Shown here in pieces: positions 52,350 through 60,395 of a stretch of DNA of 64,000 nt; positions within the stretch are counted from its first letter, which is position 1, and each line of letters opens with the position of its first letter. The stretch lies in contig JACPIQ010000104.1 in NCBI GenBank assembly GCA_016188005.1, positions 59,662 to 123,661 of the forward strand, read 5' to 3'. The notes beneath the pieces were generated by a model, which was given only the letters and a program-made list of their open reading frames with translations, had not been told where the DNA came from and made no database searches. The stretch is from Candidatus Rokuibacteriota bacterium. GTDB lineage: Bacteria > Methylomirabilota > Methylomirabilia > Rokubacteriales > CSP1-6. The position numbers and the translations under genes were made by a program.

Positions 52350-53843
52350 GTGTCACCTCGGCTGAAGATGATCCTCGGGATGGAGGCGATGCTCCTGGCG
52401 GTGATGCTCGCCTACACGGTCATCACGGTGCGGGGCCAGGCGAGCCATCTCTTCAATCCGGCCAGGCGCGAGGCAGAGCTGATCCTCGCGCTCGCGGAGC
52501 GGGCCGTCGCCCGGGCCATGATGGAGGGGAAGAGCGCGGAGGTGCAGGCCATCCTCCAGGAGATCGGCGAGGTCCCGGATGTAACGGGGATAAGGATCGT
52601 CGACCCCGGGGGCACCATTCTTCGCTCCGCCAAGTGGGCGGAGGTGGGACGCACCCTGCGGCCGCGAGAACGGCGGGCGGAGGGCAAGCCCGCCGAGCCG
52701 GTCTGGGACTACGAGGCCCGCACGATCGGGGTCTCGCGCCCCATCCTGAACCGCCCGGTGTGCCACGCCTGCCATTCGCAGGACCAGACGACCCTCGGCT
52801 TCCTCGAGGTCTTGCTCACCCTGCCCAGTCTCGAGGCGGAGATGGCCCGGCGGTGGACCATCACGGCCCTTCTGGGCATCCTCGCCGTGGTGGCTGGCGG
52901 AGGCCTGCTCGCCATGTACTTCACGCTCACCATGGGCCGGCGGATCGAGGCCATCGTCCTCGCCATGACCCGGGTCGAGGCCGGTGACTTCAGCGCCAAG
53001 GTTCCGGAAGACGACCGTGACGAGCTGGGTCGGTTCGGCAGGAACTTCAACGCCATGGTGTCCCGGCTCGCCGAAGCCCAGCGGCGCCTGCGGGACCGCC
53101 ACGCGGAGGAGATCCGGCGGGCAGAGCACCTGGCCTCCCTCGGACAGATGGCGGCCGGGATCGCCCACGAAATCAACAACCCGCTCGCCGGAATGCAGAA
53201 CTGCGTGCGGACCCTTCTCAAGCATGACCGCGACCCGAACCGGCGGGTCCAATACCTGGAGATGCTGCGGGAGGGACTGGGCCGGATAGGCCGGACCGTG
53301 AGGCAGCTCCTGGACTTCGCCCGGGAAGTCAGACCACAGCTCACCCGCACGGCGCTCGCCCCGCTCGTGCACCGGTGCCTGGCCCTCGTGGAGCACGAGC
53401 TGGCGGCACGGCGGATCTCCTCCGCAGTGTCGGTGGACCCGGCGCTGCCGGCGCTCGTGGCAGATCCCCACCAGCTCGAGCAGGTCTTCCTGAACATCCT
53501 GATGAACGCCCTGCAGTCCATGCCGACCGGCGGGAGCCTCACGGTCAGCGCGGGGCCGCGGGAGTCGGAGGCCGGGTCGTTCGTGGAGGTGAGGATCGCG
53601 GACACGGGCGGGGGAATTGCGCCCGACACGCTGCCTCGGATCTTCGATCCGTTCTTCACCACCAAGGAGGTGGGGGAAGGGACCGGTCTGGGGCTCTCGG
53701 TGAGCTACGGGATCGTGCACGCCCACGGGGGGGTCATCGAGGTGGAGAGCGAGGTCGGCAAGGGGAGCACCTTCACCATCGCCCTGCCGGTTGGTGGGGC
53801 AGGGAGCAGCGATGCGCCCACGGATTCTTCTGGCCGAGGATGA
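52350..53843 (+). CDS. Sensor histidine kinase with haem-binding CXXCH in its sensor
   Basis: 497 residues from GTG 52350. Membrane helices at ~10-28 and ~170-192 frame a periplasmic domain ending in VCHACHSQD: CXXCH at 138-142, with the following strand GFLEVLL. This is a standard c-haem site, so the sensor probably carries covalent haem and reads redox state or a gas. HAMP follows, then phospho-acceptor His273 in IAHEINNPLAG and ATPase motifs NALQSM, DTGGGIAP and TGLGLSVSYGIVHAHGG. The adjacent regulator gene overlaps by 32 bases. It stands between two cytochrome operons. Confidence 0.92.
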   Translation: MSPRLKMILGMEAMLLAVMLAYTVITVRGQASHLFNPARREAELILALAERAVARAMMEGKSAEVQAILQEIGEVPDVTGIRIVDPGGTILRSAKWAEVGRTLRPRERRAEGKPAEPVWDYEARTIGVSRPILNRPVCHACHSQDQTTLGFLEVLLTLPSLEAEMARRWTITALLGILAVVAGGGLLAMYFTLTMGRRIEAIVLAMTRVEAGDFSAKVPEDDRDELGRFGRNFNAMVSRLAEAQRRLRDRHAEEIRRAEHLASLGQMAAGIAHEINNPLAGMQNCVRTLLKHDRDPNRRVQYLEMLREGLGRIGRTVRQLLDFAREVRPQLTRTALAPLVHRCLALVEHELAARRISSAVSVDPALPALVADPHQLEQVFLNILMNALQSMPTGGSLTVSAGPRESEAGSFVEVRIADTGGGIAPDTLPRIFDPFFTTKEVGEGTGLGLSVSYGIVHAHGGVIEVESEVGKGSTFTIALPVGGAGSSDAPTDSSGRG

Positions 53844-55155
53844 ACCGATCCTCCGGGTGACGCTGGCCCACGACCTCGCCGACGCGGGGTACGAGGTCAG
53901 CGCGGCGGCCGACGGTGTCGAGGGGCTCCAGCGCCTCCAGGAGTGTTCATTCGACGCGGCTCTGCTGGACCTGAAGCTGCCCAAGGTGGATGGGCTGGCC
54001 CTGCTCGAGCGCTTCAAGACGGTGAACCCCACAGGGGTGGCCGTCATGATGACCGCATACGGGACCATCCACACGGCGGTGGCGGCGATGAAAGCGGGGG
54101 CCGCCGACTACCTCCTGAAGCCTTTCCCATCGGAGGAGCTTCTCCTGCTGCTCCGGGGACTCCTCGCCTCGCGCCCCCGCCTGGAGGCGCCGGGGCCGAG
54201 ACCGGCAAGCGTCCTGCAGTTCGGGGAGCTCATCTACGCCAGTCCGAGCATGGCACGCATCGCGGACCTCATCGCCACGGTGGCACCCAGCGACGCCACT
54301 GTCCTGGTCCAGGGGGAGACGGGCACGGGCAAGGAGCTCGTGGCGCGGGCCATCCACCAGCACAGCGGGAGACGGCAGCAGCCGCTCATCACGGTCGCCT
54401 GCGCGGCGATTCCCGAGACCCTGCTGGAGTCCGAGCTTTTCGGGCACGAGCGCGGGGCTTTCACCGGCGCGATCCGGGAGCGCAAGGGGCGCTTCGAGCT
54501 GGCCCACCGGGGCAGCCTCTTCCTCGACGAGGTGGCGGATCTGGGGCCGGCGGTTCAAGCCAAGCTGCTCCGGGTGCTCCAGGAGCGGGAGTTCGAGCGG
54601 GTCGGCGCGACCCGCACCCTCAAGGTCGATGTCCGACTGATCTCGGCCACCCGGAAGCGATTGGAAGACGAGGTGATGGCGGGGCGGCTCCGCGAAGACC
54701 TCTACTATCGACTCAAGGTGATCACGGTCAACCTGCCGCCACTGCGCGAGCGGAAGGAAGATGTCCTCCCGCTGGCCGAGCGGTTCCTCGAGAAGTATGG
54801 CCGGCCCCTGGGGAAGGACGTGCACCAGTTCACCGCCGAGGCGTGCTCTCACCTCCTGACCTACGCCTGGCCCGGAAACGTGCGGGAGCTGGAAGCCTGC
54901 ATCCAGAGGGCGGTCACGCTGACGAGGAACCCGCTCGTGGGGGTGAAGGACGTGGCCCTGGAGGAAGGTTCCGCGCCCGGAAACCAGGCCTGCGGCCTGG
55001 CCTCCTCCCTTGGCGCGACGATCCGGGACGCTGAGCGGCGCTACCTCGAGGAGATCCTCCGGAGCGTCGGCGGCCAGAAGACGCGAGCCGCCGAGATCCT
55101 CGGCATCAGCCGGAAGACCCTCTGGAAGAAGCTGAAGCTGCTCCACCTGGAGTGA
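53812..55155 (+). CDS. NtrC-family sigma-54 response regulator (haem kinase partner)
   Basis: 447 residues, ATG 53812 within the end of the kinase gene. Receiver: acidic ED at 9-10 and phospho-site D53 (ALLDLKLPKVDG). AAA+: Walker A GETGTGKE, GAFTGA loop, SLFLDEVADL. Tail: GGQKTRAAEILGISRKTLWKKLKLLHLE. Two sigma-54 promoters lie just downstream (55189 and 55545), the second with twin palindromes, and are its likely targets. Its helix-turn-helix is closely matched by the small protein encoded next. Confidence 0.92.
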   Translation: MRPRILLAEDEPILRVTLAHDLADAGYEVSAAADGVEGLQRLQECSFDAALLDLKLPKVDGLALLERFKTVNPTGVAVMMTAYGTIHTAVAAMKAGAADYLLKPFPSEELLLLLRGLLASRPRLEAPGPRPASVLQFGELIYASPSMARIADLIATVAPSDATVLVQGETGTGKELVARAIHQHSGRRQQPLITVACAAIPETLLESELFGHERGAFTGAIRERKGRFELAHRGSLFLDEVADLGPAVQAKLLRVLQEREFERVGATRTLKVDVRLISATRKRLEDEVMAGRLREDLYYRLKVITVNLPPLRERKEDVLPLAERFLEKYGRPLGKDVHQFTAEACSHLLTYAWPGNVRELEACIQRAVTLTRNPLVGVKDVALEEGSAPGNQACGLASSLGATIRDAERRYLEEILRSVGGQKTRAAEILGISRKTLWKKLKLLHLE

Positions 55156-55188
55156 CCGCTCAGCAAGACGATGTAAGGCCTCGGCCCC

Positions 55189-55203
55189 TGGCGACGTTCT
55201 TGC
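55189..55203 (+). promoter_or_regulatory. Sigma-54 promoter of the Fis-only gene
   Basis: TGGCGACGTTCTTGC keeps GG, GC and TTGC with correct spacing. Predicted +1 is about 55215, 5 bases before ATG 55220. Confidence 0.55.
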
Positions 55204-55219
55204 AGCCTCCGCTGGAGGG

Positions 55220-55447
55220 ATGAGCAAGCGTGCGCGGGACACCGGAACGGCCGCCCGATGTGCCGGGGGGCAACCTCTCGAGAAAGTGCGCGAAGAAGCC
55301 GAGCGCCGGCACATCCTCTCCATCCTCCAGATCACGAGCGGCAATCGGGCCCAGGCGGCTCGACTCCTGGGGATCAGCCGGAAGACCTTGTGGAAGAAGA
55401 TGAAGCGCCTTGGAGCACGCTACGCCTCCGACGTTACCGAAGGGTAA
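55220..55447 (+). CDS. Small Fis-type helix-turn-helix protein
   Basis: 75 residues. The C-terminal ~50 (EEAERRHILSILQITSGNRAQAARLLGISRKTLWKKMKRLG) are a Fis-type DNA-binding domain nearly identical in the recognition helix (LGISRKTLWKK) to the tail of the regulator encoded just upstream. No receiver or AAA+ part. It could compete with that regulator for the same palindromes, or be the remnant of a duplicated regulator; its own sigma-54 promoter and sound ribosome-binding bases (GGAGGG) argue for function. GGAGGG abuts the ATG, so an in-frame GTG further on may be the true start. Confidence 0.7.
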   Translation: MSKRARDTGTAARCAGGQPLEKVREEAERRHILSILQITSGNRAQAARLLGISRKTLWKKMKRLGARYASDVTEG

Positions 55448-55448
55448 C
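55433..55448. promoter_or_regulatory. Upstream activator palindrome 1
   Basis: GTTACC-GAAG-GGTAAC, a perfect palindrome with 6-base arms, overlapping the 3' end of the Fis-only gene. About 100 bases upstream of the -24 element at 55545, the usual range for NtrC-type enhancers. Confidence 0.75.
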
Positions 55449-55463
55449 GTGTCCGCGCATCCC

Positions 55464-55479
55464 GTTACCGTTCGGTAAC
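55464..55479. promoter_or_regulatory. Upstream activator palindrome 2
   Basis: GTTACC-GTTC-GGTAAC, same arms as palindrome 1 and exactly 31 bases from it (three helical turns, same DNA face), as expected for cooperative dimer binding. Confidence 0.78.
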
Positions 55480-55544
55480 ATCCCCTGACCGGCCTCCGTC
55501 CCCCAGCGGCCCGTCTTCTCAGGCCTTTCTCGCCGGACTGCGGT

Positions 55545-55559
55545 TGGTAGGGTTCTTGC
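55545..55559 (+). promoter_or_regulatory. Sigma-54 promoter of the molybdoenzyme operon
   Basis: TGGTAGGGTTCTTGC: GG, TTGC and spacing correct; the inner box differs (TAG for CAC). Predicted +1 is about 55571, 74 bases before ATG 55645. The twin palindromes upstream support it. Confidence 0.6.
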
Positions 55560-55644
55560 GCCTTCTGCTCCAGTTGAGCGTCCGGGTGCGCCTTCGCAGG
55601 CCGGCATGACCGGTTCTCCGGTGGAAGTGGAAGGAGGAAAAGCG

Positions 55645-56079
55645 ATGAAAGCAAGGGAAGCCCCGCATGGGACCGGACTCATCCTGTTGTTCGGCATCCT
55701 CCTCGTGGTGGCGGGGTGCGCGCCGGTTCCTCCCGGCCGTGAGGCCGGGCCCCCGAGGGCGGGGAGTCGAGATCTCGCGGCCATCCACCTGAAGGAGTCT
55801 CCGCAGTTCAACGGTGCATGCCTCAGCTGCCACGCTGAGGTCATGAAGCAGACCACTCTCGCCCCGGCGATCAAGGAAGCCCACGCGGTCATGGTGGCCC
55901 AGATGCCCGACTACGACGAGAAGGCGGGCGTGACCAACGCCAATTGCGCCTCGTGTCACACGAGAGTGGATGCGCTGCAGCAGTCGGGCGTGCACATCAG
56001 GAAGAACGCGGACGTCGAGTCCTGCGCGGCCTGCCACGGCAAGAGCGGCGCGGCCAAGAGGAAGTTCTATGCCGAGTGA
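55645..56079 (+). CDS. Trihaem c-type cytochrome lipoprotein
   Basis: 144 residues, ATG 55645 after AAGGAGG. Lipoprotein signal LVVAGC, lipid Cys near 24. Three CXXCH sites (CLSCH, CASCH, CAACH) with His-containing loops (KEAHAVMVAQM, SGVHIRKNADV) as likely distal ligands. First gene of the molybdoenzyme operon, so probably the electron donor or acceptor of that periplasmic enzyme. Confidence 0.85.
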   Translation: MKAREAPHGTGLILLFGILLVVAGCAPVPPGREAGPPRAGSRDLAAIHLKESPQFNGACLSCHAEVMKQTTLAPAIKEAHAVMVAQMPDYDEKAGVTNANCASCHTRVDALQQSGVHIRKNADVESCAACHGKSGAAKRKFYAE

Positions 56080-56125
56080 CGGTGGCGCGCGAGCGGCACT
56101 CGAGCGCAGAGGGAGGATGACGGGT

Positions 56126-59035
56126 ATGGCTCGACATGCGGAAGCCGATGGATGCGCGCTGGTCGGCCCGGAGATGGATCGGCGGCGCTTCCTCCAGGTC
56201 AGCGCGACGCTCGCCGCCGCAGCCGGCGCCGGCGACTTCTTCCGCGCCAGCCCCGCGGCGGCGCTGACCACCAAGCAGAGCGTCGCCGACCCCAGCGAGG
56301 TCGATGCTGGTGTCCAGGTCGTGATGAGCGTCTGCCAGCAGTGTCACAGCCGCTGCGGCATCATGGCGCGGGTGAAGGATGGGGTGCTCCTGAAGATCGA
56401 CGGCAACCCGTATCACCCCAACAACTTCGACCCGGACGAGCGTCCCCCCTACTCGATGCCGGTGGATCTCGCGAAGCGCAGGCCCGGGCGCCTCTGCGCC
56501 AAGGGGCAGGCCGGCGTCCAGGTCGTGTACGACCCGTACCGGATCAAGCAACCGCTCAAGCGCGGCGGTCCTCGGGGCTCCGGACAGTGGAAGGCGATCA
56601 GCTGGGAGCAGGCCTTCCAGGAAATCGCGGCCGGGCTCAAGCCCCTGCGAGATCTGAACACCCCCATCGACCCGGCGGCGCCCGAGCTCGGTCCCATCGC
56701 CAACCAGGTGCTCTACGCCCCCGGGCGAACCGTCGAAGGGGGGTTCACGGACCGGATCTGGAACAAAGGCTTCGGCACCGCCAACTACCGTGAGGACCAC
56801 ACGAGTATCTGCGAGACCTCCCACCACGTGGCGAACGAGCTGATGACGTGGGACGAGAAGGCGAACCGGATGGGGAAGAACCATTTCAAGCCGGACATCG
56901 TCGAGGCCCGGTACATCATGCTGTTCGGCTCGAGCTTCCTCGAGGCGAACTTTCCCATGGCCGCCACGGCGCGCAAGCTGATGGACTTCCGGGCCAAGGG
57001 CGGGCGGTACGTGGTGGTGGACCCGCGCTTCTCCAACACCGCGGCGCTGGCGCACCGCTGGGTGCCGGTCACGCCGGGCGGCGACGCGGCGTTGGCGCTG
57101 GGGATGGCGCGCTGGATGCTGGAGAACCACAAGTACGACGCGCGCTATCTCGCGAGCGCCAACCAGGCGGCGGCCAAGGCCGCGGGCGAGCCCACCTGGA
57201 CCGACGCGACGCGGCTGGTCGTCGTGGATGCGGCGCACCCGGAGGCACGCCGGTATCTCCGCGCCGACGCGGTCGGCGGCAGCCAGGAGCGCTACGTGGT
57301 CTGGTCCGGTGGCGGCCCCAAGGAGATCGCCGAGGCGGCCGTGGTGGGCGAGCTCGAGCCCGGCGAGGTGACGGTGGCCGGGCGGCGGTGCAAGACGGCC
57401 TTCCAGCTCATGAAGGAGCGGGTACTGGCCCGGACCATGGCCCAGTACGCCGAGGACTCGGGCCTCTCCGCCGACCTCATCGTCACGCTCGCCTCCGAGT
57501 TCGCGGCCGCGGGAAAGCAGGCGGTCACCAACGCCTACCGCGGGGCCGTCCAGCACACCAATGGCGTCTACACCCAGCTCTCCATCAACATCCTGAACAC
57601 ACTCGCCGGCAACTACGACTGGAAGGGGGGCAACGGCGGAGGCGGCGGGGGCTATCCGGAGGGCTCCGGCGTGACGCCGCTGGGCAACGTGCCCGGGGGT
57701 GTCTTCCCCAGGGGAGTCAGGCTGAATCGCACGCGCAAGCACTACGAGAAGGATGCCCCGAGCCTCTTCAAGCGCGCCGGCGGATACCCGGCCAAGCGGC
57801 CGTGGTTTCCTTTCGCCAGCCACGGGAACTATCAGGAGGTGATCCCGAGCGCGGCCGAGGGCTACCCGTATCCGCTCAAGGCGCTCATCACGTACTGGAA
57901 CGCGTGGCCCTACAGCACGCCTGCGCTCCGCCGAGTGTTCGAGGACTACGTCAAGGACGAGAAGAAGCTGCCGCTCTTCGTCGCCATCAGCCTCAACATG
58001 GGCGAGGTGGCGGCCTGGGCCGACTACGTCCTGCCCGACACGAGCTATCTCGAGAAGTGGGCCTTCCCCGGTATGACCCCGACCATCCTGACGAGGGCCA
58101 CGTCGTTCCAGCAGCCCGTGGTGGGGAAGCTCGACGGCAAGGACATCGGGACGGTGGGGTTCAACCCTGACGCGCCGAACGTGTACACGCCGGTGCTGCC
58201 CAACACGAAGACGACCGGCGACATCCACATCGGGCTGGCGAAGGCGCTGGGCTTGCCGGGCGTGGGAGAGAAGGCCTTCGAGGACGGCAGCCCCCTGAAC
58301 ACCTACTGGGACTTCTACCGGAAGGGGCTTCAGAACCTGTCCAAGAACACGGGCAGGCCCATCGGCGAGATCGTGGCCAAGGGAGGCGTGTTCGAGGACC
58401 CGGGCAACGAGTACGACGGGAAGTACCTCAGGTACAAGTACGGCAAGCTGATCCACATCTACATCGAGCAGCTCGCGACGACGAAGGACTCGGTGACAGG
58501 GCAGTACCTCGAGGGGCTGCCCCACTACGAGGCGCCGAAGTTTTCCGACGAGACGGCCATCGCCGCCGTGGATGGTCGGGAGTATCCGTTCCATCTCATC
58601 ACGTACAAGATGGCCTGGCACGGCCAGGCGCGCACCGCGACGATCCCGTGGCTCATGATCATCCAGCCCGAGAACTACGCGGAGATCAACGCCGGGGACG
58701 CCAGGCGCCTCGGCATCCACGACGGGGACCTGGTGCGGCTGACCTCCGCCACGAGCCCGGAGGGGGTCGTCGGAAAGGCAAAGGTGACCGAGGGGCTGAA
58801 GCCGGGGGTCATCGCCGTGTCCCATCACTTCGGCCACTGGGAGCTGGGCTCGAGGCCCTGCGTCGTGGACGGAGTCGCGCATCCCGCCGATCCCAGCCGG
58901 GGCACGGGGCTCACGGTGAACCCGATCATGCGCCTCGACCAGTTCAAGGACCGGGTGCTCAACACCTCGATCCAGGACAAGGTCGGTGGCAGCGTGTCCT
59001 TCTCCGACACTCGCGTCAAGCTGGTGAAGGCATAA
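56126..59035 (+). CDS. Tat-exported molybdopterin oxidoreductase catalytic subunit (PsrA/ArrA/TtrA type)
   Basis: 969 residues; ATG 56126 chosen for its distance from GGGAGG, with ATG 56117 also in frame. Tat signal DRRRFLQVSATLAAAA (~19-34). [4Fe-4S] ligands C70, C73, C77 and C124 with the long C3-C4 spacing of the PsrA/TtrA/ArrA branch. The likely metal-ligand Cys is C229 in DHTSICETSHH. The C-terminal molydopterin-binding lobe has MIIQPENYAEINAGDARRLGIHDGDLVRL. These enzymes reduce or oxidise S, As or Se oxyanions, polysulfide or tetrathionate; the substrate cannot be assigned from sequence by eye. The Cys ligand argues against nitrate (NarG, Asp) and DMSO (Ser). Confidence 0.87.
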   Translation: MARHAEADGCALVGPEMDRRRFLQVSATLAAAAGAGDFFRASPAAALTTKQSVADPSEVDAGVQVVMSVCQQCHSRCGIMARVKDGVLLKIDGNPYHPNNFDPDERPPYSMPVDLAKRRPGRLCAKGQAGVQVVYDPYRIKQPLKRGGPRGSGQWKAISWEQAFQEIAAGLKPLRDLNTPIDPAAPELGPIANQVLYAPGRTVEGGFTDRIWNKGFGTANYREDHTSICETSHHVANELMTWDEKANRMGKNHFKPDIVEARYIMLFGSSFLEANFPMAATARKLMDFRAKGGRYVVVDPRFSNTAALAHRWVPVTPGGDAALALGMARWMLENHKYDARYLASANQAAAKAAGEPTWTDATRLVVVDAAHPEARRYLRADAVGGSQERYVVWSGGGPKEIAEAAVVGELEPGEVTVAGRRCKTAFQLMKERVLARTMAQYAEDSGLSADLIVTLASEFAAAGKQAVTNAYRGAVQHTNGVYTQLSINILNTLAGNYDWKGGNGGGGGGYPEGSGVTPLGNVPGGVFPRGVRLNRTRKHYEKDAPSLFKRAGGYPAKRPWFPFASHGNYQEVIPSAAEGYPYPLKALITYWNAWPYSTPALRRVFEDYVKDEKKLPLFVAISLNMGEVAAWADYVLPDTSYLEKWAFPGMTPTILTRATSFQQPVVGKLDGKDIGTVGFNPDAPNVYTPVLPNTKTTGDIHIGLAKALGLPGVGEKAFEDGSPLNTYWDFYRKGLQNLSKNTGRPIGEIVAKGGVFEDPGNEYDGKYLRYKYGKLIHIYIEQLATTKDSVTGQYLEGLPHYEAPKFSDETAIAAVDGREYPFHLITYKMAWHGQARTATIPWLMIIQPENYAEINAGDARRLGIHDGDLVRLTSATSPEGVVGKAKVTEGLKPGVIAVSHHFGHWELGSRPCVVDGVAHPADPSRGTGLTVNPIMRLDQFKDRVLNTSIQDKVGGSVSFSDTRVKLVKA

Positions 59036-59050
59036 GGGGGGGGACGAGCC

Positions 59051-59626
59051 ATGGCACAGCGCGGATGGTTGATCGATCTGGGGCGCTGCATCGGCTGCCA
59101 CAGCTGCACGGTCGCGTGCAAGGCGGAGCAGAACACCGCCCCGGCGAACTCCCCGCTGCTCTTCGAGGGGGGAAACGTGCAGCGGCCGCGGCACCTGAGC
59201 TATCGCTGGGTCGTCGTTCAGGAGGGCGGCATCTACCCCAACGTCTGGAGGACCTTCGTCACCTCGTCGTGCAACCACTGCCAGAGCCCCGCCTGCAAGG
59301 CGGCCTGTCCGGTGGACGCGATCTCCAAGCGCCCCGACGGCATCGTGCTCATCGACCAGGAGAAGTGCATCGGCTGCAAGTACTGCGTCTGGGCGTGCCC
59401 GTACGGAGCGCCACAATGGAACGAGGCCACGCGGAAGGTGGAGAAGTGCACCATGTGCGTGGAGCGGACCGACCGCGGGCTCGAGCCCGCCTGTGCGACC
59501 ACGTGCATCGGCAAGGCACTGACCTACGTGGCCGACTTCAATCCCGCGCAGGCCGGCGGGAACGCGCCCGCCGGCTTCGCCGACCCGAGGCTGACCCGGC
59601 CATCGGTGAGGTTCGTCGCAAGGTGA
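59051..59626 (+). CDS. Four-cluster ferredoxin subunit of the molybdoenzyme
   Basis: 191 residues. Four Cys groups: CIGCHSCTVACK, CNHCQSPACKAACP, CIGCKYCVWACP and CTMCVERTDRGLEPACATTC, as in PsrB/DmsB/NrfC electron-transfer subunits. No signal peptide, so it would be exported with the Tat-bearing catalytic subunit. It overlaps the chaperone gene by 4 bases. No NrfD-type membrane subunit is in this operon; electrons may come through the trihaem lipoprotein or the NrfD unit encoded at 63424. Confidence 0.92.
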   Translation: MAQRGWLIDLGRCIGCHSCTVACKAEQNTAPANSPLLFEGGNVQRPRHLSYRWVVVQEGGIYPNVWRTFVTSSCNHCQSPACKAACPVDAISKRPDGIVLIDQEKCIGCKYCVWACPYGAPQWNEATRKVEKCTMCVERTDRGLEPACATTCIGKALTYVADFNPAQAGGNAPAGFADPRLTRPSVRFVAR

Positions 59627-60336
59627 GCGGCGCGCGTGCGTGGGCGACGGCTCGCGGGCAGCTCTATCGGTACCTGGCGACCGTGTTCCTCACGCCGCCG
59701 GGCGCGGGGCTCGTCGCGCCGCTTCTCGACGCCGAAGTTCTGTCCGAGCTCGGGAGGCGATTCGGAGAGGAGGCCGTCGCGGAGCTCCGCTCGTTCCGTG
59801 ACGGCTTCCTGGGGGGCTACGAGTCGCTTGACCAGGAATATCAGGGGCTCTTCGTCGTGCCGCTCGGGCGGTACGTGACGCCGTACGAGGCGGTGTACCG
59901 GGACGAGCACGTGGTGGGCGATCAGGTGGTGCGCGGCCTCCTCCTCGGCCCGTCCACGGTGGCCATCAAGGCGCTGTACCGGGAGGCCGGCGTCGAGGTG
60001 GTCGAGGAGGTATGCGAGCTGCCGGATCACGTGGGGCTGGAGCTCGGCTACCTGGGCACGCTCTGCGAGGCCGAGGCGCAGGCCGCAGAGCGCGGGGATG
60101 CCGACGGTGTGGCCCGCGCGCGGGGGCTCCAGCGCCGGCTGCTCCATGACCATCTGCTCGCCTGGGTCCCGTCCCTCTGTGGGCGCCTCCGCGACCTGGC
60201 GCCCGGGCCGTTCTACCGGGGCATCGCCGCCTTGACGGAGGCGGCGCTGCGACACGAAGCCGAGGCGCTCGCGCGGCCGGGCGTCCTCGAGGGGGGCGCG
60301 GTGAGTCCCAGCACCGCGCGCAGCGAGACGGGCTGA
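59623..60336 (+). CDS. TorD-family molybdoenzyme chaperone
   Basis: 237 residues from GTG 59623, overlapping the ferredoxin stop. An all-helical protein with the family pattern LYRYLATVFLTPPGAGLVAPLL, SLDQEYQGLFVVPL, VTPYEAVYRDE and ELPDHVGLELGYLGTLCEAEAQA. TorD/DmsD chaperones hold the Tat substrate until the molybdenum cofactor is inserted. Its place after the catalytic and ferredoxin genes fits. Confidence 0.9.
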   Translation: MSGARAWATARGQLYRYLATVFLTPPGAGLVAPLLDAEVLSELGRRFGEEAVAELRSFRDGFLGGYESLDQEYQGLFVVPLGRYVTPYEAVYRDEHVVGDQVVRGLLLGPSTVAIKALYREAGVEVVEEVCELPDHVGLELGYLGTLCEAEAQAAERGDADGVARARGLQRRLLHDHLLAWVPSLCGRLRDLAPGPFYRGIAALTEAALRHEAEALARPGVLEGGAVSPSTARSETG

Positions 60337-60383
60337 TGGCACTCGATCGTCACCCTGCGAGGCCAGGCGAGGGCGCTGTCTGC

Positions 60384-60389
60384 TACGAT
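60384..60389 (+). promoter_or_regulatory. Possible -10 box of a leaderless transcript
   Basis: TACGAT, then 6 bases, then GTG 60396; no Shine-Dalgarno. Same geometry as 5417-5429. Confidence 0.35.
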
Positions 60390-60395
60390 ACGCCC

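Noticed and set aside
55997..59416. 1139-codon minus-strand frame across the molybdoenzyme
   Set aside because: Antisense shadow caused by high GC; the plus frame has all cofactor motifs.
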